From Metabacillus schmidteae (GTDB lineage Bacteria > Bacillota > Bacilli > Bacillales > Bacillaceae): a stretch of DNA of 64,000 nucleotides. Shown here piece after piece: positions 1 to 10,973 of this stretch. Location: NCBI RefSeq assembly GCF_903166545.1, contig NZ_CAESCH010000001.1, forward strand, positions 4,158,001 to 4,222,000, given 5' to 3'. The notes under the pieces are model-generated. The model saw nothing but the letters and a program-made list of their open reading frames with translations, was not told where the DNA came from and ran no database searches. Made by a program: the position numbers and the translations under genes. Position 1 is the first letter of the stretch; each line of letters begins with the position of its first letter.

Positions 1-178
1 CATTGCGCTTCAGACAATCGCTTTCCGCGGGGAGGAAGCTGAGCCTCCTCAGCTTCGCTTGCGGGGTCTCAGCCTTTCCTCTACTTCCCGCAGGAGTCGA
101 TTGTCTTCCGCTCCATTCCACTATAGAAATATATAAATATTCATAAGCAACAATCTTAGCGAAAACAGCCTTAATTTT
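1..178. repeat. GC-rich inverted-repeat intergenic element, copy 1 (long form)
   Basis: A GC-rich block in AT-rich intergenic DNA. Outer arms ACAATCG (near 15-21) and CGATTGT (near 107-113) can pair, and inside them gaagctgag/ctcagcttc forms a second hairpin. The segment ctttcctctacttcccgcag and the following AT-rich tail (ttccactata ... caatctt ... gaaaacagc) recur at 48175-48300. I recognise the general style as a dispersed noncoding repeat common in Bacillaceae but cannot name the family. No ORF is visible. Confidence 0.7.
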
Positions 179-211
179 CTTACAAAGAAAAGACCTATTT
201 ATACTGTATAA

Positions 212-246
212 AAAAGAAAATTGAGGTAAATCCCCAACTTTCTTTT
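212..246 (-). terminator. Terminator of mdh
   Basis: Arms 212-226 and 232-246 pair over 13 of 15 positions with a 5-nt loop. On the minus strand the hairpin is followed by a T-rich tract, just past the mdh stop. Confidence 0.75.
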
Positions 247-257
247 ATTTCTATTCG

Positions 258-1196
258 TCACGAAAGAATCTTCATTACATTTTGTACAGAATCAGCTGAT
301 TTCTTAAGAGCCGCTTTTTCCTCTTCTGTAAGTTCAAGTTCAATAATTTGCTCCAGGCCATTTCCTCCTAAGACAGTTGGAACACCTAGATAAATTCCAT
401 TAAACCCATATTCACCTTCTAGATAAACAATTGAAGGAAGGACTCGACGTTGATCTTTCAGAATCGCTTCTACCATTTCTACTAATGAAGCAGCTGGAGC
501 ATAATAAGCACTACCATTTCCTAAAAGATTTACTATTTCTCCGCCACCTTTTCTTGTTCTCTCTACAATAGCGTCTAAACGATCTTTAGGAATTAGTGTT
601 TCTAATGGAATCCCGCCAGCATAGGAATAACGTACTAAAGGAACCATATCATCACCATGTCCCCCTAAAACGAATCCTGTTATATCTTTCACAGAAAGGT
701 TTAGCTCTTGGGCAACAAACGTACGGAAACGAGCTGTATCAAGAACACCTGATTGTCCAATTACCCGATGCTTAGGAAACCCGGATTCTTTATAAACTGT
801 ATATGTCATAGCATCAACAGGATTTGTTAATACAATGATCGTACAGTCAGGAGAGTATTTTACAATTTCCTTTGTCACAGATTTCATAATACCAGCATTT
901 GTTGAGACAAGATCATCACGGCTCATTCCTGGTTTCCTGGCAATACCTGCAGTGATCACAACAATGTCTGAATTAGCGGTATCTTCATAGTTTGATGTAC
1001 CGATAATATTTGCATCAAATCCTTGGACTGGACTAGCTTCAAGCATATCCAAAGCTTTCCCTTTTGTTGGGTTTTCCATTTGAGGAATATCAACTAACAC
1101 TACATCGGAAAGTTCTTTTTGACCTAATAATAATGCTGTCGTAGCCCCAGTGAAGCCCCCACCGATCACAGATACTTTTTTACGTTTAATTGCCAT
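258..1196 (-). CDS. mdh: Malate dehydrogenase
   Basis: NAD-dependent malate dehydrogenase (lactate dehydrogenase-like type), oxidising malate to oxaloacetate in the TCA cycle; cytosolic. Visible are the Rossmann loop [10 protein letters not shown] near the N-terminus, the substrate loop [14 protein letters not shown] with its arginines, and the catalytic histidine segment GGHGDD. Upstream ATG codons exist at 1205, but AAGGGG lies directly against that one and 9 nt before the ATG at 1196, so 1196 is the start. This gives 312 aa, the usual Bacillus length. It is the last gene of a citZ-icd-mdh cluster on the minus strand and is followed by a terminator. Confidence 0.97.
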   Translation of the reverse strand: MAIKRKKVSVIGGGFTGATTALLLGQKELSDVVLVDIPQMENPTKGKALDMLEASPVQGFDANIIGTSNYEDTANSDIVVITAGIARKPGMSRDDLVSTNAGIMKSVTKEIVKYSPDCTIIVLTNPVDAMTYTVYKESGFPKHRVIGQSGVLDTARFRTFVAQELNLSVKDITGFVLGGHGDDMVPLVRYSYAGGIPLETLIPKDRLDAIVERTRKGGGEIVNLLGNGSAYYAPAASLVEMVEAILKDQRRVLPSIVYLEGEYGFNGIYLGVPTVLGGNGLEQIIELELTEEEKAALKKSADSVQNVMKILS

Positions 1197-1331
1197 ATCT
1201 AACATCCCCTTAATATGTATAGGTTTGGAAAAAGGGCTGCTTATGTGATTGAAATTTAAAATGTAACCATTCTAACCTTCCTTCACAACAGCAAACCCCC
1301 GTCATTTTTAGATAAGCATCAACCTTAAGTA

Positions 1332-2603
1332 TTAGCCCATATTCTTAATTAATTCATCACCAAACTCAGAACATTTTACTTCAGTTGCACCTTCCATTAA
1401 ACGTGCAAAGTCATATGTTACAACTTTTGAAGCAATTGTCTTTTCAACAGAAGTCATAACTAACTGTGCTGCTTCTGTCCATCCTAAATGCTCAAGCATA
1501 AGTACCCCTGAAAGAAGTACAGAAGATGGGTTAACTTTATCAAGACCAGCATATTTTGGAGCTGTACCATGAGTAGCTTCAAAGATCGCGTGACCTGTTT
1601 CATAGTTAATGTTTGCACCTGGTGCAATACCGATTCCACCAACTTGTGCAGCAAGAGCGTCAGAAATATAGTCACCGTTTAGGTTCATTGTTGCAACAAC
1701 ATCAAATTCACGCGGACGTGTTAAGATTTGTTGTAAGAAGATATCTGCAATTGAATCTTTAATAATAATTTTCCCTGCAGCTTCTGCATCAGCTTGTGCT
1801 TTATTTGCAGCATCTTTACCTTCATTTTCTACAATGCGGTCATATTCAGCCCAAGTGAATACTTTATCACCGAATTCTTTTTCAGCAAGCTCGTAACCCC
1901 AGTTTTTAAATGCACCTTCAGTGAATTTCATAATGTTACCTTTGTGAACTAGTGTTACAGATTTGCGGCCATGCTCGATTGCGTAGTTGATTGCTGCTCT
2001 TACTAATCGGCTAGTTCCTTCTTGTGAAACAGGCTTAATACCGATTCCGGAAGTTTCAGGGAAACGAATTTTGTTTACACCCATTTCATTTTTTAAGAAG
2101 TTAATTAGCTTTTCTACTTCTTCAGAACCTTTAGCATATTCAATACCAGCATAGATATCTTCTGTGTTTTCACGGAAGATGACCATATCTGTATCTTCCG
2201 GACGTTTAACAGGTGATGGTACACCTTGGAAATAACGTACAGGACGTAAGCAAGTGAATAAATCCAGTTCTTGACGAAGAGCAACGTTTAAAGAACGAAT
2301 TCCTCCACCAATTGGTGTTGTTAACGGCCCTTTAATCGCAATTAGGTACTCGCGGATAACATCTAATGTTTCAGCTGGTAACCATTCACCTGTTTGGTTG
2401 AATGCTTTTTCTCCTGCTAAAACTTCTTTCCAAACAATTTGTTTTTCTCCATTGTATGCTTTTTCAACAGCTGCTTCTAATACGCGTGATGCAGAAGCCC
2501 AGATATCTGGTCCAATTCCATCACCTTCGATAAATGGAATAACAGGATTATTTGGTACGTTTAAAACACCATTTGTTACAGAAATTTTTTCACCTTGTGT
2601 CAA
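1332..2603 (-). CDS. icd: Isocitrate dehydrogenase (NADP+)
   Basis: Converts isocitrate to 2-oxoglutarate and CO2 with NADP+ in the TCA cycle. The 423-aa length equals the Bacillus enzyme. The N-terminal EGDGIGP nucleotide/substrate region, the phosphorylation-loop-like segment [14 protein letters not shown], and the C-terminal [25 protein letters not shown] block typical of the decarboxylating dehydrogenase family are all present. A strong ribosome-binding site (GGGAGGT) precedes the ATG. It lies between citZ and mdh, consistent with the known citZ-icd-mdh transcription unit; a long imperfect inverted repeat separates it from citZ. Confidence 0.97.
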   Translation of the reverse strand: MTQGEKISVTNGVLNVPNNPVIPFIEGDGIGPDIWASASRVLEAAVEKAYNGEKQIVWKEVLAGEKAFNQTGEWLPAETLDVIREYLIAIKGPLTTPIGGGIRSLNVALRQELDLFTCLRPVRYFQGVPSPVKRPEDTDMVIFRENTEDIYAGIEYAKGSEEVEKLINFLKNEMGVNKIRFPETSGIGIKPVSQEGTSRLVRAAINYAIEHGRKSVTLVHKGNIMKFTEGAFKNWGYELAEKEFGDKVFTWAEYDRIVENEGKDAANKAQADAEAAGKIIIKDSIADIFLQQILTRPREFDVVATMNLNGDYISDALAAQVGGIGIAPGANINYETGHAIFEATHGTAPKYAGLDKVNPSSVLLSGVLMLEHLGWTEAAQLVMTSVEKTIASKVVTYDFARLMEGATEVKCSEFGDELIKNMG

Positions 2604-2718
2604 GAAAATTACCTCCCAGATTATGTAGTTTAATTCATATCTATTCTATCAATAGATATAAACATCTTAAAGTATAGGACTCTTATTTTTGGAAATAAAA
2701 GATTCCCTATTATTTATG

Positions 2719-2793
2719 ATAAGTAGGTACCGATTCCATATAGCACCCCTCCTTTTTAAGAGGAAATGCTTCGGAATCAGGGATTCTACTTAT
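2719..2793. other. Long imperfect stem-loop between citZ and icd
   Basis: Outer arms ataagtag (2719-2726) and ctacttat (2786-2793) pair perfectly, and gattcc (2732-2737) pairs with ggaatc (2773-2778) further in. There is no clear T-tract on the minus strand, so it could be an attenuator, an RNA-processing site or a weak terminator rather than a normal terminator. Confidence 0.45.
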
Positions 2794-2806
2794 ATCCTTT
2801 GTTTAC

Positions 2807-3925
2807 TTATCCACGTTGATCCATTGGAATATATGCTTGTTTATCAGGTCCAACATATTCTGCTCTAGGTCTGATTAAACGGTTATTCTCATATTGTTCT
2901 AAAATATGTGCTAACCAACCTGATACACGACTTACAGCAAAAATAGGTGTGAATAAGTCATGATCAATACCTAAGCTATGATAAACAGAAGCTGAATAAA
3001 AATCTACGTTTGGCGGCAATGGCTTTTTAGAAGTAACCAACTCTTCTACTTTAGTTGACATTTCATACCATTTTGGCTCACCAGTTAGTTTTGTTAATTT
3101 TTCAGACATTTTCTTCAAGTGCTTCGCTCTTGGATCTCCCTGACGATAAACGCGGTGACCAAAGCCCATAATTTTTTCTTTATTAGCTAATTTCTCATTG
3201 ATATAGCTCTCAACATTTTCTACTTCTCCTATTTCAGAGAGCATTTTCATTACTGCTTCATTCGCACCTCCATGAAGAGGACCTTTTAATGCTCCGATTG
3301 CGGCTGTTACTCCAGAATATACATCTGATAAAGTCGCAACACATACTCGAGCTGTAAATGTAGATGCATTGAGCTCGTGATCCGCATGTAATACTAAAGC
3401 TTTGTTAAAAGCTTCAATTGCGATTTGATCTGGTTCTTTCCCAGAAAGTGTATATAAGAAGTTAGCAGCCATAGAAAGATCTGTTCTAGGTTCGATCGGA
3501 TCTAAGCCTTTGCGGATTCTTGCAAAAGTCGTCACAACGATAGGCAACTGTGCCTGCAGGCGAATTGCTTTTCTGTAGTTTGCTTCTGGATCCATCACAT
3601 CAGCTTCCTCATCAAATAAACCAAGTAAAGAAACAGCAGTACGAAGAGCAGCCATTGGGTGAACTTTATCGATAGGATATGATTTGAAGTTTTCAATCAC
3701 TTGCTGTGGAATTTTTGCATTTTCAGCAAGTTGTTTTTTAATTTCTGCTAGTTGTTCTGAATTTGGAAGTTTTCTGTGCCATAATAAATAAACCACTTCT
3801 TCAAAGCTAGCATTCTCAGCTAAATCATCAATATTGTAGCCCACATACGTTAAAGTATCATCGATGATTGAGCTGACTGATGAAGTAGTTGCAACGATTC
3901 CTTCAAGACCTTTTGTTGCTGTCAT
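2807..3925 (-). CDS. citZ: Citrate synthase
   Basis: Condenses acetyl-CoA and oxaloacetate to citrate, the entry step of the TCA cycle. The 372-aa sequence has the family signature GFGHRVYRQGDPRA with its catalytic histidine, the earlier HGGANEAVM segment, and a C-terminal VSGWLAHILEQYENNRLIRPRAEY block with substrate-binding arginines. AAAGGAGAGG precedes the ATG. It heads the citZ-icd-mdh cluster. B. subtilis citZ is controlled by CcpC and CcpA; I did not find a convincing cre or CcpC box here, although the 600-bp upstream region carries several inverted repeats. Confidence 0.97.
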   Translation of the reverse strand: MTATKGLEGIVATTSSVSSIIDDTLTYVGYNIDDLAENASFEEVVYLLWHRKLPNSEQLAEIKKQLAENAKIPQQVIENFKSYPIDKVHPMAALRTAVSLLGLFDEEADVMDPEANYRKAIRLQAQLPIVVTTFARIRKGLDPIEPRTDLSMAANFLYTLSGKEPDQIAIEAFNKALVLHADHELNASTFTARVCVATLSDVYSGVTAAIGALKGPLHGGANEAVMKMLSEIGEVENVESYINEKLANKEKIMGFGHRVYRQGDPRAKHLKKMSEKLTKLTGEPKWYEMSTKVEELVTSKKPLPPNVDFYSASVYHSLGIDHDLFTPIFAVSRVSGWLAHILEQYENNRLIRPRAEYVGPDKQAYIPMDQRG

Positions 3926-4523
3926 TTAAAACCTCTCCTTTACCTTTTATTCCCCTTTTGTTTCATCCTAAAGTTTAAAAGATTTACACACAAGAAATAT
4001 TATTGACTTAACTATTAATGGTATCCCTTATACAAGGAAATTTTTGCAAAATATATTCCAAACCATATATGAAAAGTCATAATGATTGTTCCTTCTATCA
4101 AGAATTCGTGTATTTAAATGCTTCCTTTTAAACTTCTAGACGATTGAGCGCTTGCTCACATGTAAGCACCGAAAAAGAAAATGCTTACATTTTTTATTAT
4201 TTTGAAAAAACATCACATATGTAGTTACATGTGACTTATTTTATACTATCTGGTTAACAAGAGTTGAATTGATAGTATAATTAGTTTGCTAAAAAGCAAA
4301 CTATCCCATTTCTTGCAGGCATTATTTTTGAAGCTAATCCTATTATAAACAATTATCTGACTTTTGTGAATGAAAACCACTTTAATAGTTAAAAATTTGT
4401 TAGAAAAATGTTTTTTTAAGGATTTCTTCATAAGAAACTATAACGCTATTAATAACATAACATAAATTTGTTATATTAGTGTATAGGTTTTTTAGGATTT
4501 ATTAAACCGTTTTCTCTATTTTC
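3926..4523. other. Gene-free region upstream of citZ
   Basis: About 600 bp without a convincing gene. It must contain the citZ promoter, and holds three inverted repeats at 4145-4158, 4160-4190 and 4213-4234. One ORF of 61 codons on the minus strand (4246-4431) has no recognisable family and low-complexity AT-rich content, so I do not annotate it. Confidence 0.6.
4160..4196 (+). terminator. Terminator-like hairpin on the plus strand without an upstream gene
   Basis: Perfect 9-bp arms ATGTAAGCA (4160-4168) and TGCTTACAT (4182-4190) are followed by TTTTTTATT on the plus strand. No plus-strand gene lies upstream, since citZ is on the minus strand. It may end a short unannotated transcript or be a regulator-binding dyad. 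Confidence 0.45.
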
Positions 4524-4985
4524 TTAACTAAAAAGCTTCACAATTTGCATCGCGATATAAGCGATTCCTGCACCGATTAAAGGTCCTACTGCAACACCGT
4601 TAAAAAGCGTAACCGCGAGAATTGTACCAAAAACTAAAGCTGTTGTGATATGTGGATCCTCCGCAAGTAAGGTAAGACCATTTTTAGCAATTAGGGCAAC
4701 AGCTATCCCTGCGCCTAAAGCTATCCAAGCATATGATGATTTTAAAGCATCAAGTAATTGCTTAAACCCAATTTCTCCTGTTGCAATTGGAACTAAAACA
4801 GCGATTGTGATAATCGTTACTCCCCAATTAATTCCCTTAGAGCCTATCGTAGGTAATAACTTAGATTCTAATCCTAGTATTTTTATTAGAAGTAAGCATC
4901 CTACCGCAAACAATAATGATTGATTTTTAGCTATAAATCCAATAGCCAAGAGGATAATTAAAAATAAAGTTGATTGACTAAACAC
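4524..4985 (-). CDS. ytwI: DUF441-family membrane protein YtwI
   Basis: A 153-aa very hydrophobic protein with about four membrane segments and glycine-rich turns (GVAVGPLIGAGIAYIA near the C-terminus). Sequence style and position next to ytvI and citZ match the DUF441 protein YtwI of Bacillus. Function is unknown; there are no soluble catalytic motifs. It is divergent from ytvI and upstream of citZ on the same strand, but separated from citZ by 600 bp. Confidence 0.85.
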   Translation of the reverse strand: MFSQSTLFLIILLAIGFIAKNQSLLFAVGCLLLIKILGLESKLLPTIGSKGINWGVTIITIAVLVPIATGEIGFKQLLDALKSSYAWIALGAGIAVALIAKNGLTLLAEDPHITTALVFGTILAVTLFNGVAVGPLIGAGIAYIAMQIVKLFS

Positions 4986-5192
4986 GATAAAAAACCTCCA
5001 AAAAATAAATGACTTTTTTCACTCTTTCAGCTCTTTGTTTTTCTGTGGGCTTGGCATAAAAAATAAAGTATAAACAAGCTCTATATGTAATAAACATGAA
5101 TATAACTATAAAAAATCTATGTGCTCCAATATATTGCTAGCCAATTTTCATATGGCCCATAGAAGAGTTTAGCATATGGGGGGATTGCAGGA

Positions 5193-6311
5193 GTGAATTT
5201 GCAATACGTAAATGGCGTTTTAAGGGCTTTGTTAATTCTGGCCATCATCTTTCTAGGTATATCCATTAGTTATTATCTCGCAACATTAACTTATCCATTT
5301 ATTATTGCGATTTTAATTAGTATGCTTATTAATCCTATTGTAAATGGTATAGAACGAGTTTTTAGAATCCCAAGAGGATTTGCGGTTATCATCTCTATAA
5401 TGCTCTTAATTTGTATGATTGCAGGTATTCTTATTCTTTTAGTTGCTGAAATTGTTGCAGGTACGACTTATTTAGCCAAAGTCATTCCAGGTCACTTAGA
5501 TTTATTTGCTCTTTACATTGAAACATTCTTCCTTACAAAAATTATGCCCTTCTATAATCAATTAACTTATTTCTTTAATACTCTTGAAATAAATCAGCAA
5601 CAATCTATTATTGCAAATATCCAGAATATTGGCGAGCAAGTTGCATCAAGTGTAGGAAACTTCATTAAAAGCTTTTTAGAAAACATCCCTGTTATCATTA
5701 GTTGGCTTCCTAACACTGCTACTGTTATCATTTTTTCATTATTAGCCACATTTTTCATCAGTAAAGATTGGTATAAATTTAAGTCTGCCGTTGCTGTTTT
5801 TATCCCTAAAAAAGCAAAATCAAGTGGAAGAACTATTTTTGAGGAATTAAAAAAAGCATTAATAGGTTTTATTCGCGCACAGGCAACTTTAATTTCTATT
5901 ACAACAGCCATTGTCTTAATTGGTTTATTAGTCTTACGAGTTGACTATGCCATAACTATTGCCCTTTTAATTGGATTAGTTGATATTCTCCCGTATCTAG
6001 GTACCGGGTTAATCTTCGTCCCGTGGATTGTATACCTTTCTTTTAGTGATGGTGTACCTCTAGCAATTGGACTTGGCATTCTCTATTTAATCGTCTTGGT
6101 ACAGCGGCAAATCATGGAACCGAAAGTCCTTTCTTCAAGTATAGGTTTAGATCCTCTTGCTACACTTGTTGCTCTTTTTATCGGCTATAAAATTATAGGG
6201 TTTTTAGGGTTGATAGTTGGACCTGTTGCACTGGTCGTTTTAAAAACATTGAAGAGTGCTGGAGTGTATGGAGATTTGTGGAAGTTTATTGTGGGCAACA
6301 ACACAAAATAA
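5193..6311 (+). CDS. ytvI: AI-2E-family transporter-like sporulation membrane protein YtvI
   Basis: A 372-aa polytopic membrane protein of the AI-2E/UPF0118 family, which includes the sporulation integral membrane protein YtvI. Two N-terminal membrane hairpins, a central amphipathic region (about 90-160), and the C-terminal membrane block containing DILPYLGTGLIFVPW and LDPLATLVALFIGYKIIGFLGLIVGP are typical. The likely start is GTG at 5193, preceded by a GGGGGA tract. Transported substrate in this branch is not known; a role in sporulation is inferred from the B. subtilis name. Confidence 0.88.
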   Translation: MNLQYVNGVLRALLILAIIFLGISISYYLATLTYPFIIAILISMLINPIVNGIERVFRIPRGFAVIISIMLLICMIAGILILLVAEIVAGTTYLAKVIPGHLDLFALYIETFFLTKIMPFYNQLTYFFNTLEINQQQSIIANIQNIGEQVASSVGNFIKSFLENIPVIISWLPNTATVIIFSLLATFFISKDWYKFKSAVAVFIPKKAKSSGRTIFEELKKALIGFIRAQATLISITTAIVLIGLLVLRVDYAITIALLIGLVDILPYLGTGLIFVPWIVYLSFSDGVPLAIGLGILYLIVLVQRQIMEPKVLSSSIGLDPLATLVALFIGYKIIGFLGLIVGPVALVVLKTLKSAGVYGDLWKFIVGNNTK

Positions 6312-6318
6312 AAAAGTT

Positions 6319-6353
6319 GGGCAGTCCCTGTTGTTTTTATTGGGAACTGTCCC
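6319..6353 (+). terminator. Terminator of ytvI
   Basis: gggcagtccc (6319-6328) and gggaactgtccc (6342-6353) pair with a small bulge, followed by TATTTTTTATT on the plus strand, just after ytvI. Confidence 0.75.
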
Positions 6354-6384
6354 TATTTTTTATTACAAATCAGTACCTATATTG

Positions 6385-6771
6385 TCATCTTATAATCGTA
6401 AATTGATTTTTGTCGATCATTTTTCTAATCACCGCTTGAAGCAGAGGTTTTATTTTGTTCCTTGTTAAAGGAATCAATAGTAAAAAACCAACCGTATCGG
6501 TAATAAATCCTGGAGTTAGTAGCAATAGGCCTCCAATTAAGATACATAACCCATCTATTATTGCATTTCCCGGAATTTGGCCGTATTGCATTTGCTGCTG
6601 AGCATTACGCATTGCCTCTAATCCTTGTTTTTTTGCAAGCCAAGCACCAATTACTCCTGTCAAAATAATAATTAAAATAGTTGAAACTGTCCCAATTGTC
6701 TTACCAGAAAGGATGAATAATCCAATTTCCAAAGCCGGAATAACGATGATTAGCAGCATCAGTAAGCGCAC
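6385..6771 (-). CDS. fxsA: FxsA-family membrane protein
   Basis: A small membrane protein of the FxsA family (named for suppressing F-exclusion of phage T7 in E. coli). The N-terminal hydrophobic pair, the GKTIGTVSTILIIILTGVIGAWLAKKQG region and the segment GGLLLLTPGFITDTVGFLLLIP are family hallmarks; the tail is basic. A longer reading begins at GTG 6789, but AGAAGAGGTG sits 7 nt before the GTG at 6771, which gives 128 aa and is preferred. It is convergent with ytvI and downstream of pyk; its role in Bacillus is not established. Confidence 0.85.
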   Translation of the reverse strand: MRLLMLLIIVIPALEIGLFILSGKTIGTVSTILIIILTGVIGAWLAKKQGLEAMRNAQQQMQYGQIPGNAIIDGLCILIGGLLLLTPGFITDTVGFLLLIPLTRNKIKPLLQAVIRKMIDKNQFTIIR

Positions 6772-6839
6772 ACTTTCACCTCTTCTCACATCAACTTCTT
6801 AGAAAACTCTCTTTACTATATGATATTCGTTTATAGTAA

Positions 6840-6868
6840 AAAAGAGAAGGAAAGTACCCTTCTCTTTT
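6840..6868 (-). terminator. Terminator of pyk
   Basis: aaaagagaagg/ccttctctttt form an 11-bp stem with a 7-nt loop. On the minus strand it is followed by a T-rich run, 20 nt past the pyk stop. Confidence 0.8.
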
Positions 6869-6888
6869 CTATATATTTTCTTTACATA

Positions 6889-8649
6889 TTAAAGAACGCT
6901 TGCATGCCCTTGATAGATTACACCTCTTACGGCATCAACTGTAATATCCTGACCATCATTCAAAATAGTTGTTGCATCTGCTACTCCTACAATAACAGGA
7001 ATTCCAAGGCTTAAGCCCACTACTGCAGCATGGCTTGTTAGACCGCCTTCTTCAGTAATTAAGGCTGAAGCTTTTTCAAGTGCTTCCATCATATCACGAT
7101 CTGTGCTTTGTGCTACAAGAATTGCACCGTCTGTCATTTTTTCTTGAGCATCTTTAGCTGTACTTGCCACAACAACTTTACCAAAAGAAGTTTTTCTTCC
7201 AATTCCTTGTCCCTTTGCAAGTACGTTACCAATAACATGCACTTTCATTAAGTTTGTCGTTCCAGACTCACCAACAGGAACACCAGCTGTAATAACAATT
7301 AAGTCACCGTGTGTAACTAAACCACTGTTAATTGCTTGCAATATAGACGAGTCTAACATTTCATCTGTTGAAGTTGAGTGGTTTCCACTTCTTGGATAAA
7401 CTCCCCAAACTAATGCTAACTTGCGGGAAATTGAATCTGAAACCGTTACAGCAATAATTGGTGCCTTTGGACGATATTTAGAGATCATTCTAGCTGTGTG
7501 ACCACTTTCAGTTGGAGTCACAATAGCAGATACACCTAAATTTAATGCCGTATGAGCAGTAGATTGTCCAATTGCATCTGTAATCGTTGTTCCTACTTCT
7601 GCACTTCGTTTTGAAAGAATTTGTTTATAATCTAAAGCTTGTTCCGCTCTTGATGCAATATTATGCATTGTTTGAACCGCTTCCACCGGATAAGAACCCG
7701 CAGCTGTTTCACCAGAAAGCATGATTGCATCCGTACCATCAAAAATAGCATTTGCTACATCACTTGCTTCTGCACGTGTTGGTCTTGGATTACGTTGCAT
7801 ACTGTCAAGCATTTGAGTTGCTGTAATAACAGGTTTACCTAGCGCATTACATTTACGAATTAACTCTTTTTGAACTAATGGCACTTCCTCAGCTGGAATT
7901 TCAACACCTAAATCTCCGCGGGCTACCATTAAACCATCTGAAACTTCTAAAATTTCGTCGATGTTGTCAACACCCTCTTGATTCTCGATCTTAGGAATGA
8001 TTTGAATATGACTTGCATTATGCTCTTCAAGTAATTCACGAATTTCAAGAACATCTGAAGCACGACGAACAAATGAAGCAGCAATAAAGTCAACATCTTG
8101 CTCAATTCCAAATACGATGTCTCTAGCATCTTTTTCAGTGATCCCTGGTAGCTTAACACTAACACCTGGTACGTTAACACCTTTTTTATTTTTCAATGTA
8201 CCACTGTTTTTGATTAATGTTTTAATTTCACCTTTTGCATGATCTAAACTAAGAACCTCAAGTTCAATAAGACCATCATCAAGTAAAATAGTTGAGCCAG
8301 TATGTACGTCATCAATTAGTCCTTCATACGTTACAGAGAATTTATCTGTTGTACCTACAACTTCTTCCATAGAAACGATAATTTCATTTCCAGCGATAAG
8401 TTCAATAGCACCGTTTTCCATTGTATTTGTACGAATCTCAGGACCTTTGGTATCCAATAAAATCGCAACATTTTTATTTAATTTTTCTGAAGCTTCTCTA
8501 ATATTCTTAATTCTTGCACCGTGTTCTTCAAAATCCCCATGGGAAAAGTTTAGTCGAGCTACATTCATACCAGCTTGCATCAATTCAGATAATTTATCAA
8601 TTGCTTCACTAGCTGGTCCAATCGTACATACAATCTTTGTTTTACGCAT
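6889..8649 (-). CDS. pyk: Pyruvate kinase
   Basis: Last step of glycolysis: phosphoenolpyruvate + ADP to pyruvate + ATP. The 586 aa include the N-terminal [14 protein letters not shown] start, the active-site stretch [17 protein letters not shown] with its catalytic lysine, [12 protein letters not shown], and the potassium/metal-site region ATQMLDSM. The last 110 residues ([19 protein letters not shown] ... [19 protein letters not shown]) form the extra PEP-utilising-enzyme-like C-terminal domain found in Bacillus and Geobacillus enzymes. GGAGG precedes the ATG. It follows pfkA, with which it forms a known operon. Confidence 0.97.
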   Translation of the reverse strand: MRKTKIVCTIGPASEAIDKLSELMQAGMNVARLNFSHGDFEEHGARIKNIREASEKLNKNVAILLDTKGPEIRTNTMENGAIELIAGNEIIVSMEEVVGTTDKFSVTYEGLIDDVHTGSTILLDDGLIELEVLSLDHAKGEIKTLIKNSGTLKNKKGVNVPGVSVKLPGITEKDARDIVFGIEQDVDFIAASFVRRASDVLEIRELLEEHNASHIQIIPKIENQEGVDNIDEILEVSDGLMVARGDLGVEIPAEEVPLVQKELIRKCNALGKPVITATQMLDSMQRNPRPTRAEASDVANAIFDGTDAIMLSGETAAGSYPVEAVQTMHNIASRAEQALDYKQILSKRSAEVGTTITDAIGQSTAHTALNLGVSAIVTPTESGHTARMISKYRPKAPIIAVTVSDSISRKLALVWGVYPRSGNHSTSTDEMLDSSILQAINSGLVTHGDLIVITAGVPVGESGTTNLMKVHVIGNVLAKGQGIGRKTSFGKVVVASTAKDAQEKMTDGAILVAQSTDRDMMEALEKASALITEEGGLTSHAAVVGLSLGIPVIVGVADATTILNDGQDITVDAVRGVIYQGHASVL

Positions 8650-8782
8650 ATTGTTTTCCTCCTACTATTTGGCGAATAAAGGATGAGACAATCTGTAACA
8701 GCCTAATCCTCTATTCATTGTTTGTATGGTTATTTATTGACTTAAGAAGTCATGTTTTTATGGAAACGATACCACCAGGTTT

Positions 8783-9757
<975 letters not shown>

Positions 9758-9963
9758 TTATATAAAGTAGAAATTTCCGAATTACTTCAAAAATAACATG
9801 AAAATATTATAGATACAACAAAAGGTCAACTTTTGTCGAATATCCGTTTTATGAGCCTTTTTCATTATACAATAAATTATCAATTGTGTTTAATGAATTA
9901 TGTAATTTTGCAAAATTATTGTCCAACTTTGCCATTCCTGCAAAGCATAAAGAATCCGAAAAG

Positions 9964-9993
9964 AAAACGTGGACCTATCCAGGCCGCACGTTT
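9964..9993 (-). terminator. Terminator of accA
   Basis: AAACGTG arms (9964-9970 and 9987-9993) enclose an inner ggcct-rich stem. The minus strand continues with TTTTCTTTTC just past the accA stop and before pfkA. Confidence 0.65.
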
Positions 9994-9995
9994 AT

Positions 9996-10973
9996 TTATT
10001 TTACCCCAAGAAGATCGTTTGCAAACGACACTTGACCTATTCTTTTATATTTCTCATAACGATGTTGGATCAGCTCTTCGTTATTCATCGTTGAAAGTTC
10101 TTTTAATGAATTTGCCATAACTTCTTCAATATGCTTAGCTTGAAGAGCTACATCTTTATGGGCTCCACCTTTTACTTCAGGGATAATTTCATCAACTACA
10201 CCTAATTCCTTTAAATCCGGCGCAGTAATTTTCATCGTTTCCGCTGCTTTTTTTGCCAAACCAGCATCCTTCCATAAAAGAGCAGCAGCACCTTCAGGAG
10301 AGATCACTGAATACGTAGAGTTCTCTAACATATGAATGTAGTTTCCAACTCCAAGTGCTAAAGCTCCACCGCTTCCACCCTCTCCAATGACGATACAGAT
10401 CACAGGTACTGAAAGTCCGGCCATTTCAAACAGGTTTTTAGCAATTGCTTCACTCTGACCTCTTTCTTCAGCTGCCTTACCTGGATAAGCACCTTTCGTG
10501 TCAATAAAACAAATAATCGGACGGTTAAATTTATCTGCTTGTTTCATTAGTCGTAACGCCTTACGATATCCTTCCGGATGTGGCATACCAAAGTTTCTTC
10601 TAATATTTTCTTTCGTATCTTTTCCACGTTGATGACCAATAACCGTAACCGGAACATTTCTAAATTTAGCAATTCCACTTACAATCGCATCATCATCGCC
10701 ATAGTAGCGATCACCGTGACATTCAATAAAATTTATAAAAATATGCTCAATATAATCCAGAGTTGTTGGACGATTTGGATGTCTGGCAATTTGAACTCTG
10801 TCCCATGGTTTAATATTTGAATAGATTTCATTTTCCAGCTTTTCTAACCTTGCTTCCAATTTTTCAATTTCTGAAGATAAGTCCACATCAGATTGAGCTG
10901 TAAATTCCTTAAGCTCTTTAATTTTTTTTCTTAGCTCCATCACCGGTTTTTCAAATTCTAATTCTCCTACCAT
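9996..10973 (-). CDS. accA: Acetyl-CoA carboxylase carboxyltransferase subunit alpha
   Basis: Forms, with AccD, the carboxyltransferase that moves the carboxyl group from biotin-BCCP to acetyl-CoA, giving malonyl-CoA for fatty acid synthesis. At 325 aa it has an N-terminal helical region, then the crotonase-like core with [43 protein letters not shown] and [17 protein letters not shown] typical of AccA. Its ATG overlaps the end of accD by 7 bp, indicating translational coupling of the two subunits. Confidence 0.97.
   Translation of the reverse strand: MVGELEFEKPVMELRKKIKELKEFTAQSDVDLSSEIEKLEARLEKLENEIYSNIKPWDRVQIARHPNRPTTLDYIEHIFINFIECHGDRYYGDDDAIVSGIAKFRNVPVTVIGHQRGKDTKENIRRNFGMPHPEGYRKALRLMKQADKFNRPIICFIDTKGAYPGKAAEERGQSEAIAKNLFEMAGLSVPVICIVIGEGGSGGALALGVGNYIHMLENSTYSVISPEGAAALLWKDAGLAKKAAETMKITAPDLKELGVVDEIIPEVKGGAHKDVALQAKHIEEVMANSLKELSTMNNEELIQHRYEKYKRIGQVSFANDLLGVK

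Noticed and set aside
2398..2628. Plus-strand frame inside icd and similar antisense frames
   Set aside because: They are shadows of well-supported genes in other frames and show no family motifs or ribosome-binding sites.
4145..4158. TGAGCGCTTGCTCA as a cre for citZ
   Set aside because: It is palindromic but fails the TGWAANCG core at several positions.
4246..4431. 61-codon minus-strand frame upstream of citZ
   Set aside because: No clear ribosome-binding site, AT-driven composition (Lys, Asn, Ile, Leu) and no recognisable family; it lies in a promoter region.
9833..10120. Plus-strand frame overlapping the accA 3' end
   Set aside because: Half of it is antisense to accA and it has no ribosome-binding site or recognisable domain.
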